From: an uncultured Collinsella sp.
Lineage (GTDB): Bacteria; Actinomycetota; Coriobacteriia; Coriobacteriales; Coriobacteriaceae
Assembly (NCBI GenBank): GCA_900549135.1
Contig: URNI01000069.1
Location: 1 to 9,787 of the forward strand
DNA length: 9,787 bases
Direction: 5' to 3'
Both the position numbers and the translations under genes were made by a program. Of the stretch, positions 1 to 6,173 are shown piece after piece. A model generated the notes under the pieces. The model worked only from the letters and a program-made list of their open reading frames with translations. It made no database searches and was not told where the DNA came from. Positions within the stretch are counted from its first letter, which is position 1, and every line of letters begins with the position of its first letter.

Positions 1-1061
1 TTGTCGTGCGTGAGGGTCGAACGGTTCGAACCTGCGAGTTTATTCTCGATAAGGGTTTGGATGTCGACGAAGAGGAACTTCAATCGGGCTTTCTTAAGCG
101 CTATTACGACGAGACGGCTGATATTCCAGCTGAGATAAACCTCTCTGTCGAGCTTGAGGATGCGGAGGCGCTGGGGGAGTGGCTTGCAGGCAAGCGCGAG
201 CGTTCCTGCCATCTCCATAGGCCGCAGCGTGGCGAAAAGCACCGTTTGCTCGATATGGCATCCAAAAATGCGCGCCATGCCCTCATGCGCTACATGATGC
301 GAACGGGGTACGCTGACGACCGCACCAATCAAGCGCTCCTGGAGCTCGAAAGCGCGCTGGCGCTGCCGGCGCCGCCGATGCGTATCGAGTGCTTCGATAT
401 CTCGACGCTGCATGGAACATTTACCGTCGCCTCGATGGTGGTGTTTACCAACGGACGCGCCGACAAGAGCCAGTACCGTCGTTTTAAAATTCAGGCCGAA
501 TTGGACGAGGCAAACGACTTCGTGTCGATGTCCGAGGTTTTGGGACGACGCTATGCTCCCGAGCGCATGGTCGACGAGCGCTTTGGCTCGCGCCCCGATT
601 TGCTCGTTGTCGATGGCGGTAAGCCGCAATTGACCGCTGCGATCAAGCAACTTGAGGCTCTTGGGCTCGATATACCAGTTTGTGGCTTGGCAAAGGCCGA
701 TGAGGAGGTTTTCGTGCCTTGGGACGAGACTCCCGTCGTGCTGCCGACCGGGTCTGCTTCGCTCTATCTAATTAAACAGGTGCGCGATGAATCGCACCGT
801 TTTGCAATCACATTCCATCGTGAGTTGCGCGATAAAGCCATGACAGTTTCGGTACTCGATGACGTTCCAGGCGTGGGACCCACCAGAAAACGTGCCCTTA
901 TGCGCCATTTTGGCTCGATGAAGCGTTTGCGCGCGGCGAGCGAGCAAGAGATCGCGGAAGTTCGCGGCATACCTGCCGATGTTGCCAAGGCGGTCCACGA
1001 GGCGCTCGTTGCGTGGAATGCCGAGCGCGCCGAGGCGGCGGCTGGCCATTCCGATAGCTAA
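1..1061 (+). CDS. uvrC: UvrC, excinuclease ABC subunit C (C-terminal part, 5' end cut by window)
   Basis: Subunit of the UvrABC nucleotide excision repair nuclease; with UvrB it makes the two incisions around a DNA lesion in the cytoplasm. The frame is already open at position 3 and runs about 352 codons to TAA, roughly the second half of a normal ~600-residue UvrC. Numbering from the GTG codon at 6: an RGEK motif near residues 75-78 precedes the RNase H-like endonuclease domain, with ECFDIS (Asp131), LLVVDGGKPQL (Asp203) and RDESHRF (Asp261, His264) matching the family's catalytic motifs. Residues about 284-335 form the helix-hairpin-helix pair (VPGVGPTRK and VRGIP). The N-terminal GIY-YIG domain must lie left of the window. 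The GTG at 6 is an internal Val, not a start. Codon use is less biased than in the transporter genes downstream. No convincing intrinsic terminator follows. Identification is very secure. Confidence 0.96.
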   Translation, partial: VVREGRTVRTCEFILDKGLDVDEEELQSGFLKRYYDETADIPAEINLSVELEDAEALGEWLAGKRERSCHLHRPQRGEKHRLLDMASKNARHALMRYMMRTGYADDRTNQALLELESALALPAPPMRIECFDISTLHGTFTVASMVVFTNGRADKSQYRRFKIQAELDEANDFVSMSEVLGRRYAPERMVDERFGSRPDLLVVDGGKPQLTAAIKQLEALGLDIPVCGLAKADEEVFVPWDETPVVLPTGSASLYLIKQVRDESHRFAITFHRELRDKAMTVSVLDDVPGVGPTRKRALMRHFGSMKRLRAASEQEIAEVRGIPADVAKAVHEALVAWNAERAEAAAGHSDS

Positions 1062-1085
1062 ACACGAGCCTAAACTACTGATATA

Positions 1086-1130
1086 CATGATTGCGTGATT
1101 TTCAACCATTTATTTCGCCATGATTGCATG
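1086..1130 (+). repeat. Near-identical 12-bp direct repeats, 33 bp apart
   Basis: CATGATTGCGTG at 1086-1097 and CATGATTGCATG at 1119-1130 differ at one base. Their starts are 33 bp apart, close to three helical turns, so both copies would lie on the same DNA face. They sit in the AT-rich part upstream of the candidate promoters, where activator sites are usual. The repeat is directly visible; the role as a protein-binding site is inferred. Confidence 0.45.
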
Positions 1131-1161
1131 CTAGTTTCGGGTTTTATTAACGCTAAAACGT

Positions 1162-1194
1162 TTGACTAGTCATGGTGAACAACCCTGCTATCCT
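1162..1194 (+). promoter_or_regulatory. Candidate promoter: TTGACT and extended -10 TGCTATCCT
   Basis: TTGACT (1162-1167) resembles a -35 element. TATCCT (1189-1194), preceded by TG at 1186-1187, resembles an extended -10. The spacing is 21 bp, longer than the preferred 16-18, so the -35 assignment is weak and the extended -10 would have to carry the promoter. Transcription from here would give a leader of more than 200 nt containing the nested dyads at 1227-1307. Confidence 0.35.
1163..1172. promoter_or_regulatory. 10-bp perfect palindrome TGACTAGTCA overlapping a -35-like element
   Basis: TGACTAGTCA is fully self-complementary with no spacer and overlaps the TTGACT -35-like hexamer. A compact palindrome in this position is typical of an operator for a dimeric repressor, but a single 10-bp palindrome can arise by chance and no regulator gene is in the window. 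Confidence 0.3.
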
Positions 1195-1202
1195 GCGGGT
1201 TG
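1180..1202 (+). promoter_or_regulatory. Imperfect hairpin CAACCC-T-GC / GCGGGTTG
   Basis: CAACCC (1180-1185), one bulged T, then GC (1187-1188) pair with GC-GGGTTG (1195-1202) around the loop TATCCT, which coincides with the candidate -10. No T-run follows on either strand, so it is not a convincing uvrC terminator. It may be an operator over the promoter or a chance dyad. Confidence 0.3.
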
Positions 1203-1226
1203 ACGAAGACTGATATCTCACCTCGT

Positions 1227-1307
1227 CGATACATACTGTCTGGCGAATCATTTGTCAAGGAATTCGGTGAACGGTAGTAAATACCGTTCAAGCGTATGTA
1301 TGTATCG
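1227..1307 (+). promoter_or_regulatory. Long-range 10-bp inverted repeat enclosing an inner palindrome
   Basis: CGATACATAC (1227-1236) is the exact reverse complement of GTATGTATCG (1298-1307). In RNA two G-U pairs (1225-1226 with 1308-1309) would extend the helix to 12 pairs. The 9-bp-arm palindrome at 1268-1290 lies wholly between the arms, so the RNA can fold as an outer stem with a nested hairpin, and about 31 nt (1237-1267) unpaired on one side. The right arm is part of a GTAT tandem (1294-1305), which allows register shifts. This is a candidate structured leader element or paired operator half-sites. Confidence 0.4.
1252..1290 (+). promoter_or_regulatory. Perfect 9-bp-arm palindrome (operator-like) over a possible promoter
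   Basis: TGAACGGTA (1268-1276) and TACCGTTCA (1282-1290) are perfect reverse complements around the 5-base spacer GTAAA, a 23-bp dyad. It overlaps a weak promoter-like pair, TTGTCA (1252-1257) and TAGTAA (1275-1280), at 17-bp spacing. The dimension and symmetry fit an operator for a dimeric helix-turn-helix regulator; the regulator family cannot be told from the site. A 9-bp hairpin in RNA is the alternative reading. Confidence 0.5.
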
Positions 1308-1329
1308 GTCGCCGAGCGCGGCACCTCAG

Positions 1330-1359
1330 TTGGGCTCGTCGGTAGGTAAGGTATATATC
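1330..1359 (+). promoter_or_regulatory. Alternative proximal promoter: TTGGGC and TATATA
   Basis: TATATA (1352-1357) is the most -10-like AT stretch close to the binding protein gene. TTGGGC (1330-1335), 16 bp upstream, is a poor -35. Use of this promoter would give a short leader of about 60 nt with only the hairpin at 1374-1397. Confidence 0.3.
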
Positions 1360-1373
1360 GTCCGCAAGTTGCG

Positions 1374-1397
1374 CGGGGGCACGTCTAGGTGCTCCCG
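1374..1397 (+). promoter_or_regulatory. Leader hairpin 20 nt upstream of the ribosome binding site
   Basis: CGGGGGCAC (1374-1382) pairs with GTGCTCCCG (1389-1397) around the loop GTCTAG; eight Watson-Crick pairs and one G-U. No T-run follows, so it is not a standard terminator. It lies just upstream of the AGGAG at 1417-1421 and could stabilise the mRNA or influence initiation. Confidence 0.4.
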
Positions 1398-1426
1398 GGT
1401 AAGATTCTCTATTGATAGGAGAAGAC

Positions 1427-3040
1427 ATGGCCATCATCAACAAGGGTATGTCCAGGCGTTCGTTCCTCGGCCTCACCGGCAGCGTCGCTGCTGTCGCAGG
1501 GCTTGGTCTCACCGGCTGCGGTGGCAGCTCTAGCGACGAGGGTTCCGCTTCCGGTTCCACCGATTCCGCCAACCGTGGCGGCGGCGTGATCACCGCTGGT
1601 TCCGCTTACGCTCCGTCCAGCTTCGATCCCGCCAGCACCGGCTCCGCTGTGGGCCTGGGTGCTAACTGGCACGTCGTTGAGGGTCTCTACGGCATCGATT
1701 ACCACGACTACAGCACCTTCAACGAGCTCGCCACCGACGATCCCAAGTCTGTGGACGACACCACTTTCGAGGTCACCATCCGCAAGGGCGCCAAGTTCTC
1801 CGATGGCACCGAGGTCACCGCTGACGATGTCGTTGCTTCCTACACCGCTTGCGCCGCTTCCGCTACCTATGCTCCGTTCTTCCAGCCCTTCGAGTCCATC
1901 GAGGCCAAGGACGCCAGCACCGTGACGGTCAAGACCAAGGTCCCCAACTTCTCCCTGCTCAAGGATCGTCTGGCCATCGTCCGCGTTACCCCGGCCACCC
2001 AGACCGAGGAGGATCGCGCCAAGCAGCCGATCGGCTCCGGCCCCTGGATGTACGACTCTATCTCCGATACCGAGATTACCCTGGTTCCCAACCCCGAGTA
2101 CAACGGTGAGTATGCTGCCGAGGATAAGAAGATCCAGTACAGCATCCTGACCGACCCCACCGCTCGCGTTACCGCTCAGCAGGAGGGCTCCACGCTCGTT
2201 ATGGAGCTCGTTACCGCTGACGCCGTCGACCAGCTCGAGAGCGCCGGCTGCAAGATCGATAACGTTCAGGGTTTCGGCACCCGCTTCATCATGTTCAACG
2301 TCGCCAAGGAGCCTTGGAACAACGTCAAGGTCCGTCAGGCCGTCATGTATGCGCTCGACACCGAGAAGATGGTCAGCAACACCTTCGCCGGCCTTGCCAC
2401 CGCTGCCAGCTGCTACCTGCCCAAGAGCTTCACCAACTATCATGAGGCTTCCACGGTGTACAAGACTGACGCCAAGAAGGCTAAGAAGCTCATCGAGGAG
2501 TCTGGCATCACCCCGGGTGCCATCACCCTGCGCACCACCGATAACGAGCAGATTAAGGGCATGGCAGCCCAGGTCAAGAACGATCTCGACGCTCTCGGCT
2601 TCGATGTGACCATCCAGACCGATACCTCGCCGGCCACCTACGCTGCCATCGACGGCGGCGAGGCCTACGATATCCTCCTTGCCCCTGGCGATCCTTCCTG
2701 CTTCGGCGCCGACCCCGACCTGCTGCTCAACTGGTGGTACGGCGACAACGTCTGGATGCAGACCCGTTGCCCGTGGAAGGAGTCCGCTGAGTGGCAGAAG
2801 CTCCACGGCCTCATGGACGAGGCTCTTGCCGCCGAGGGCGACGAGCAGCAGAAGAAGTGGAACGAGTGCTTCGACATCATTGCCGACAACGCCGTTCTGT
2901 ACCCCGTTGTCCACGTCAAGACCGTCTCCGCTTCCTGGGACGATCCGTCCACTGCGCCCAACGGCGAGGCCCTCGATGGCTTCAAGGGCATCGGCACGAC
3001 GAGCATGTCCTTCAGGGGCGTTGCGACCGTCAAGGCGTAA
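1427..3040 (+). CDS. Tat-type lipoprotein solute-binding protein of a peptide/nickel-family (SBP_bac_5) ABC importer
   Basis: Extracytoplasmic, membrane-anchored binding protein that captures the substrate and delivers it to the permeases encoded next. ATG 1427 is chosen over upstream TTG 1412 because AGGAG (1417-1421) sits 5 nt before it and the signal peptide then starts normally. The 537-residue product is the usual family length. Residues 9-15 read SRRSFLG, a twin-arginine motif (Arg10-Arg11); a hydrophobic stretch follows and ends in the lipobox LTGC (Cys31), then a Ser/Gly-rich linker to about residue 50. Family motifs include KFSDGTEVTADDV (123-135), PIGSGPW (201-207) and FNVAKEPWNNVKVRQAVMYAL (290-310). 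Very strong C-ending codon bias suggests high expression. Gene order makes it the first gene of the operon. Substrate cannot be read from the sequence: peptides are the family default, but the esterase and aldolase downstream point to a sugar acid or acetylated glycan. Confidence 0.92.
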   Translation: MAIINKGMSRRSFLGLTGSVAAVAGLGLTGCGGSSSDEGSASGSTDSANRGGGVITAGSAYAPSSFDPASTGSAVGLGANWHVVEGLYGIDYHDYSTFNELATDDPKSVDDTTFEVTIRKGAKFSDGTEVTADDVVASYTACAASATYAPFFQPFESIEAKDASTVTVKTKVPNFSLLKDRLAIVRVTPATQTEEDRAKQPIGSGPWMYDSISDTEITLVPNPEYNGEYAAEDKKIQYSILTDPTARVTAQQEGSTLVMELVTADAVDQLESAGCKIDNVQGFGTRFIMFNVAKEPWNNVKVRQAVMYALDTEKMVSNTFAGLATAASCYLPKSFTNYHEASTVYKTDAKKAKKLIEESGITPGAITLRTTDNEQIKGMAAQVKNDLDALGFDVTIQTDTSPATYAAIDGGEAYDILLAPGDPSCFGADPDLLLNWWYGDNVWMQTRCPWKESAEWQKLHGLMDEALAAEGDEQQKKWNECFDIIADNAVLYPVVHVKTVSASWDDPSTAPNGEALDGFKGIGTTSMSFRGVATVKA

Positions 3041-3178
3041 GACTCGCTTGAGTCTGTATGCAGGATGTCGGTCGTTGGGACCGTATCCTCATAGTTGAAA
3101 CAAAGACCCGGGCGGCAACGATGTCGCTCGGGTCTTGTAATGAGTATCCGTACTCATATACCAGTTGGTCCTACCGAC
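3041..3178 (+). promoter_or_regulatory. Array of five tandem hairpins between binding protein and permease genes
   Basis: The 157-base gap is almost entirely dyads. H1: GACTC/GAGTC (3041-3045/3050-3054), starting directly after the stop codon. H2: AGGAT..CGGTC/GACCG.ATCCT (3062-3089), with a small internal loop. H3: the strong 15-bp stem at 3103-3136, listed separately. H4: ATGAGTA/TACTCAT (3140-3146/3151-3157), a perfect 7-bp stem with loop TCCG. H5: GTTGGT/ACCGAC (3164-3169/3173-3178), six pairs with one U-G. No T-run marks a classic terminator. Such gaps often protect the upstream binding protein mRNA from 3' exonucleases and lower the output of the permease genes. Confidence 0.6.
3103..3136 (+). 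terminator. Strong 15-bp stem-loop, attenuator or mRNA-stabilising element
   Basis: AAGACCCGGGCGGCA (3103-3117) pairs with TGTCGCTCGGGTCTT (3122-3136) around the tetraloop ACGA: 13 Watson-Crick pairs and two G-U. The G-U positions show it is a hairpin in the + strand RNA. The tail (GTAATGAG) lacks a U-tract, so termination would be partial at best. Its place after the binding protein gene fits the common arrangement that makes more binding protein than permease. Confidence 0.55.
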
Positions 3179-3184
3179 AGAAGA

Positions 3185-3192
3185 AAGGGGAG
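3185..3192 (+). promoter_or_regulatory. Ribosome binding site fixing the GTG start of the permease gene
   Basis: The purine-rich AAGGGGAG lies about 6-7 nt ahead of GTG 3198. The longer in-frame opening from 3165 would put hairpin H5 inside the coding region and add a hydrophilic N-terminus unlike DppB proteins. Confidence 0.7.
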
Positions 3193-3197
3193 AGAAC

Positions 3198-4154
3198 GTG
3201 AACAACTTGCTACGTTTGATTGGAAGGCGTCTTGTGGCGCTGCCGATTATGGCATTGGGCGTCACCGTCCTGGTGTTCTTCCTTATGTCGTTCTCCAAGA
3301 CCGACCCCGCCTACACGGCGTTGGGTGACGGCGCCTCGCCCGAGGCGGTTGCCGAGTACCATGAGAAGTATGGTCTGGACGACCCCTGGCCCGTGCGCTA
3401 CGTGCGCTATATGGGCGATCTGATCCATGGCGACATGGGCACCTATGGTGCTGCTCGCAACTCCGTTGCCAAGCGCATCTCCACGGCCCTGCCCGTCACG
3501 ATGCAGCTGACCTTCATCGGTCTTGCCATCGGTGCGGTCGTTTCGTTTTTGCTCGGCGTCATCGCGGCACTGTATCGCGACAAATGGCCGGACCAAGTGA
3601 TCCGCGTCTTTTCCATCGCCGGCTTGGCAACCCCGTCGTTCTGGCTTGCCGTACTGTTGATCCTGCTGTTCTCTTCCTACCTTAAGGTGCTCCCGGCATC
3701 GGGTGCTCTGCCTCACTTCACCACGAATCCAGTTGGCTATCTGGGACGTATGATCATGCCCGCCATCGCCTTGGCATTTCCGCTGACGGGCCAGATGACT
3801 CGTATCGTGCGTACCGCCATGGTCGAGGAGCTCGACAAGGATTATGTCCGTATGGCTCGCGGCGCCGGCGTTCCCGAGAAGGTCGTCGTCGGCATCAACG
3901 TTCTTCGCAATGCGCTGATCACCCCGGTCACCACCCTCGGTCTTAAGATCGGTTACCTCATGGGCGGCGCTGTCGTCATCGAGGTTATCTTCAACCTCCC
4001 CGGCATGGGCACCGCGATTCTGCAGGGCGTTCAGGGCAACGAGGCGAACCTGGTTCAGGGCGTCGTTATCGTCGTTGCTCTTGCCTTCATCATCATCAAC
4101 ATCGTGGTTGACATGCTCTACCTGCTCATCAACCCGCGCATCAGGACGGTGTAG
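3198..4154 (+). CDS. DppB-like ABC transporter permease
   Basis: First membrane subunit of the importer, forming half of the translocation pore. From GTG 3198 the product is 318 residues, the usual DppB/OppB length, and begins with the family's short cationic stretch (LLRLIGRRLVALP) followed by the first membrane helix (about 11-32). Further hydrophobic segments lie near 103-125, 137-160, 184-200, 250-268 and 285-311, giving six helices. The ATPase-contacting EAA loop is seen at about 209-238 (EELDKDYVRMARGAGVPEKV). FNLPGMG (265-271) is another family motif. The next gene starts 3 bases after the stop, so the two are almost certainly translated together. It shares one reading frame with the next two genes. 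Confidence 0.93.
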   Translation: MNNLLRLIGRRLVALPIMALGVTVLVFFLMSFSKTDPAYTALGDGASPEAVAEYHEKYGLDDPWPVRYVRYMGDLIHGDMGTYGAARNSVAKRISTALPVTMQLTFIGLAIGAVVSFLLGVIAALYRDKWPDQVIRVFSIAGLATPSFWLAVLLILLFSSYLKVLPASGALPHFTTNPVGYLGRMIMPAIALAFPLTGQMTRIVRTAMVEELDKDYVRMARGAGVPEKVVVGINVLRNALITPVTTLGLKIGYLMGGAVVIEVIFNLPGMGTAILQGVQGNEANLVQGVVIVVALAFIIINIVVDMLYLLINPRIRTV

Positions 4155-4157
4155 ATT

Positions 4158-6173
4158 ATGGTAAAGATTCGAGAGAAGCAAACCGAGCAGCTCGAGAAGG
4201 CTGCCTCCAAGGGGCTCAAGCTCGGTGGCTGGAAGAAGATGACGCTGTCTTCTAAGATTGCCGCCGTCGTGCTGGTGCTGGTCGCCCTGACTGCGATCCT
4301 GGCGCCCCTTCTTGCCCCCTATAGCCCGGTCGAGATCTTTACGGCTCGCCAGGCTCCCGGCAACGGATTTATCTTCGGTACCGACGATAAGGGTCGCGAC
4401 ATTCTGTCGCGTATGCTCTACGGTGGTCGTTACTCGCTGATTATCGGTTTTGGCGCCACTGCCATGGCTCTGGTCTGCGGCTCGGTCGTGGGCGCCCTTG
4501 CAGCGGTTTCGCGCAAGGCCGTCTCCGAGACGATCATGCGTATCCTGGACATCATCATGTCCATCCCGGGCATCGCCCTCGCGGCCGTCTTCGTCTCCAT
4601 CCTGGGCAACTCCGTGCCGTCGATCATCTTCGCCATCGGCTTTATGTACACTCCGCAGATTGCCCGTATCGTACGCGCCAACATCGTGTCCGAGTACGGC
4701 GAGGACTATGTCCGTGCGGTCATCGTTTCCGGCGCCAAGGCTCCGTGGATTTTGATCAAGCATGTTCTGCGTAACTGCATCGCCCCGATCATGGTCTTCA
4801 CCGTTACCCTGGTCGCCGACGCCATCATCTTCGAGGCCTCGCTGACCTTCATCGGCGCTGGTATCCAGGAGCCCACCGCTACCTGGGGCAACATCCTCGC
4901 CGACGCCCGCGGCGGCGTGCTCGCCGGCCGTTGGTGGCAGGCGCTGTTCCCGGGCCTGGCCATCATGATCACCTGCCTGGCGCTCAACATCCTCTCCGAG
5001 GGCATTACCGACGCCATGGCCGCTGCTCCCTCCGCTGCCCTGGATCCTACCGATTCCTCCAAGCGTCGCGAGGCCGACCTGCTGGTCTCCGACCCCGTTC
5101 GCGCCTACAAGGAGCAGGCCCAGTCCCTCTCCGCTCGCCTTGGCGCCCTGCGCGATGTCGAGCTCAAGCGTGACGATCGCCACGTGCCCGACGAGTCCGT
5201 TGAGCCGATTCTCTCGGTCCGTGACTTCTGCATCCAGTTTGAGCATCACGGTGATATCAACGTCGTCGACCATGTCAACTTTGACGTTCGTCCTGGTCAG
5301 ACCATGGGCCTGGTGGGCGAGTCCGGTTGCGGTAAGTCCATCACCACGCTGGCCATCATGGGCCTGACCGACGATGACGAGCATCTTTCCGGCGAGGTTC
5401 TTTGGGAGGGCCGTGACCTGCTCAAGATGAGCAAGAAGGAGTGGTTCGGCCTGCGCGGTACCGATATCGCTATGGTCTATCAGGACGCCCTGTCCTCGCT
5501 TAATCCCTCCATGCTCATCTCTGCCCAGATGAAGCAGCTCACCAAGCGCGGCGGAACCCGCAGCGCCGAGGAGCTCCTGGAGCTCGTCGGCCTCGATCCC
5601 AAGCGCACTCTCGAGAGCTATCCGCACGAGCTTTCCGGCGGCCAGCGTCAGCGTGTCCTGATCGCTATGGCCCTTACCCGCGACCCCAAGCTGGTCATCT
5701 GCGACGAGCCCACGACCGCTCTGGACGTTACCGTCCAGAAGCAGGTCATCAAGCTGCTCAACGATCTTCAGGCCAAGCTCGGCTTTGCCATGATCTTCGT
5801 TTCGCATGACCTGGCTCTGGTCGCCGAGGTTGCCCATAACATCACGGTTATGTACGCTGGCCAGGTTATCGAGCAGGCACCCACCAAGGAGCTGCTCACC
5901 AACCCGATCCACGAGTACACCCGCGGTCTTCTGGGTTCCGTTCTGTCCATCGAGAGCGGTTCGGGTCGCCTGCACCAGGTGCCCGGCGCCGTTCCGAGCC
6001 CGCGCGATTTCCCCAAGGGCGATCGCTTCGCGCCCCGCTCGAGCCATCCGCGTATTGGCCTGGACACCCGTCCGGTCTTCAAGCGCGTGCCCGGTACCGA
6101 GCACTTCTATTCCGAGCTCCCCGACGAGGTGCTCAAGGCAAATGGTTTGACCCCTCACGCGGAGGTGATGTAG
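4158..6173 (+). CDS. Fused ABC permease (DppC-like) and ATPase (DppD-like)
   Basis: A 671-residue protein joining second permease and first ATPase of the importer. The permease half (about 1-290) has a cationic amphipathic N-terminus, a first helix near 32-54, FGTDDKGRDILSR (73-85, typical OppC/DppC) and an EAA loop at about 179-206. A polar, charged linker of about 55 residues (290-345) follows. The ATPase half (about 350-600) is complete: Walker A GESGCGKS (387-394), Q-loop Gln442, signature LSGGQ (492-496), Walker B ending in Asp516-Glu517, and H-loop His550. The C-terminal tail (about 604-671) contains the oligopeptide-transporter VPGAVPSP region, but the cysteines normal in the following GCxFxxRC segment are absent (GDRFAPRSS, 621-629). 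The fusion is real and not a sequencing artefact: there is no stop between the halves and the linker shows normal codon use. ATG 4158 has only a weak upstream AGGACGG and probably relies on coupling with the preceding gene. Confidence 0.93.
   Translation: MVKIREKQTEQLEKAASKGLKLGGWKKMTLSSKIAAVVLVLVALTAILAPLLAPYSPVEIFTARQAPGNGFIFGTDDKGRDILSRMLYGGRYSLIIGFGATAMALVCGSVVGALAAVSRKAVSETIMRILDIIMSIPGIALAAVFVSILGNSVPSIIFAIGFMYTPQIARIVRANIVSEYGEDYVRAVIVSGAKAPWILIKHVLRNCIAPIMVFTVTLVADAIIFEASLTFIGAGIQEPTATWGNILADARGGVLAGRWWQALFPGLAIMITCLALNILSEGITDAMAAAPSAALDPTDSSKRREADLLVSDPVRAYKEQAQSLSARLGALRDVELKRDDRHVPDESVEPILSVRDFCIQFEHHGDINVVDHVNFDVRPGQTMGLVGESGCGKSITTLAIMGLTDDDEHLSGEVLWEGRDLLKMSKKEWFGLRGTDIAMVYQDALSSLNPSMLISAQMKQLTKRGGTRSAEELLELVGLDPKRTLESYPHELSGGQRQRVLIAMALTRDPKLVICDEPTTALDVTVQKQVIKLLNDLQAKLGFAMIFVSHDLALVAEVAHNITVMYAGQVIEQAPTKELLTNPIHEYTRGLLGSVLSIESGSGRLHQVPGAVPSPRDFPKGDRFAPRSSHPRIGLDTRPVFKRVPGTEHFYSELPDEVLKANGLTPHAEVM
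6161..6169 (+). promoter_or_regulatory. Near-perfect Shine-Dalgarno inside the end of the fusion gene
   Basis: GGAGGTGAT matches the 16S rRNA 3' end over nine bases. It ends 4 nt before ATG 6174, and its GGAGG core lies 8 nt before it. It overlaps the last codons of the fusion gene, which ends TAG immediately before the ATG. It supports strong independent initiation of the second ATPase. Confidence 0.8.

Larger units (their letters stand above)
1062..1426 (+). promoter_or_regulatory. Control region and leader of the transporter operon
   Basis: This 365-base gap between uvrC and the binding protein gene has no supportable gene. Its first ~100 bases (about 1072-1165) are clearly AT-richer than the surroundings, as expected for a promoter zone, and include a weak inverted repeat GTTTTA/TAAAAC (1141-1146/1154-1159). 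The remainder is packed with direct repeats and dyads, each listed separately. The region probably carries the promoter, operators and a structured 5' leader for the downstream genes. Short frames here, for example ATG 1172-TGA 1213, have no ribosome binding site. I recognise no known riboswitch class. Confidence 0.6.

Noticed and set aside
1172..1213. A 13-codon leader-peptide-like frame
   Set aside because: No Shine-Dalgarno precedes it, it overlaps the candidate promoter, and its codons show no run of a regulatory amino acid.
1296..1349. A 17-codon frame in the leader starting in the GTAT tandem
   Set aside because: No ribosome binding site upstream, and its start lies in the arm of the inverted repeat; open by chance.
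1409..2914. A 501-codon minus-strand frame opposite the binding protein gene
   Set aside because: Same codon-bias shadow effect; low-complexity Gly/Val/Leu composition and no ribosome binding site, while the sense protein has clear family motifs.
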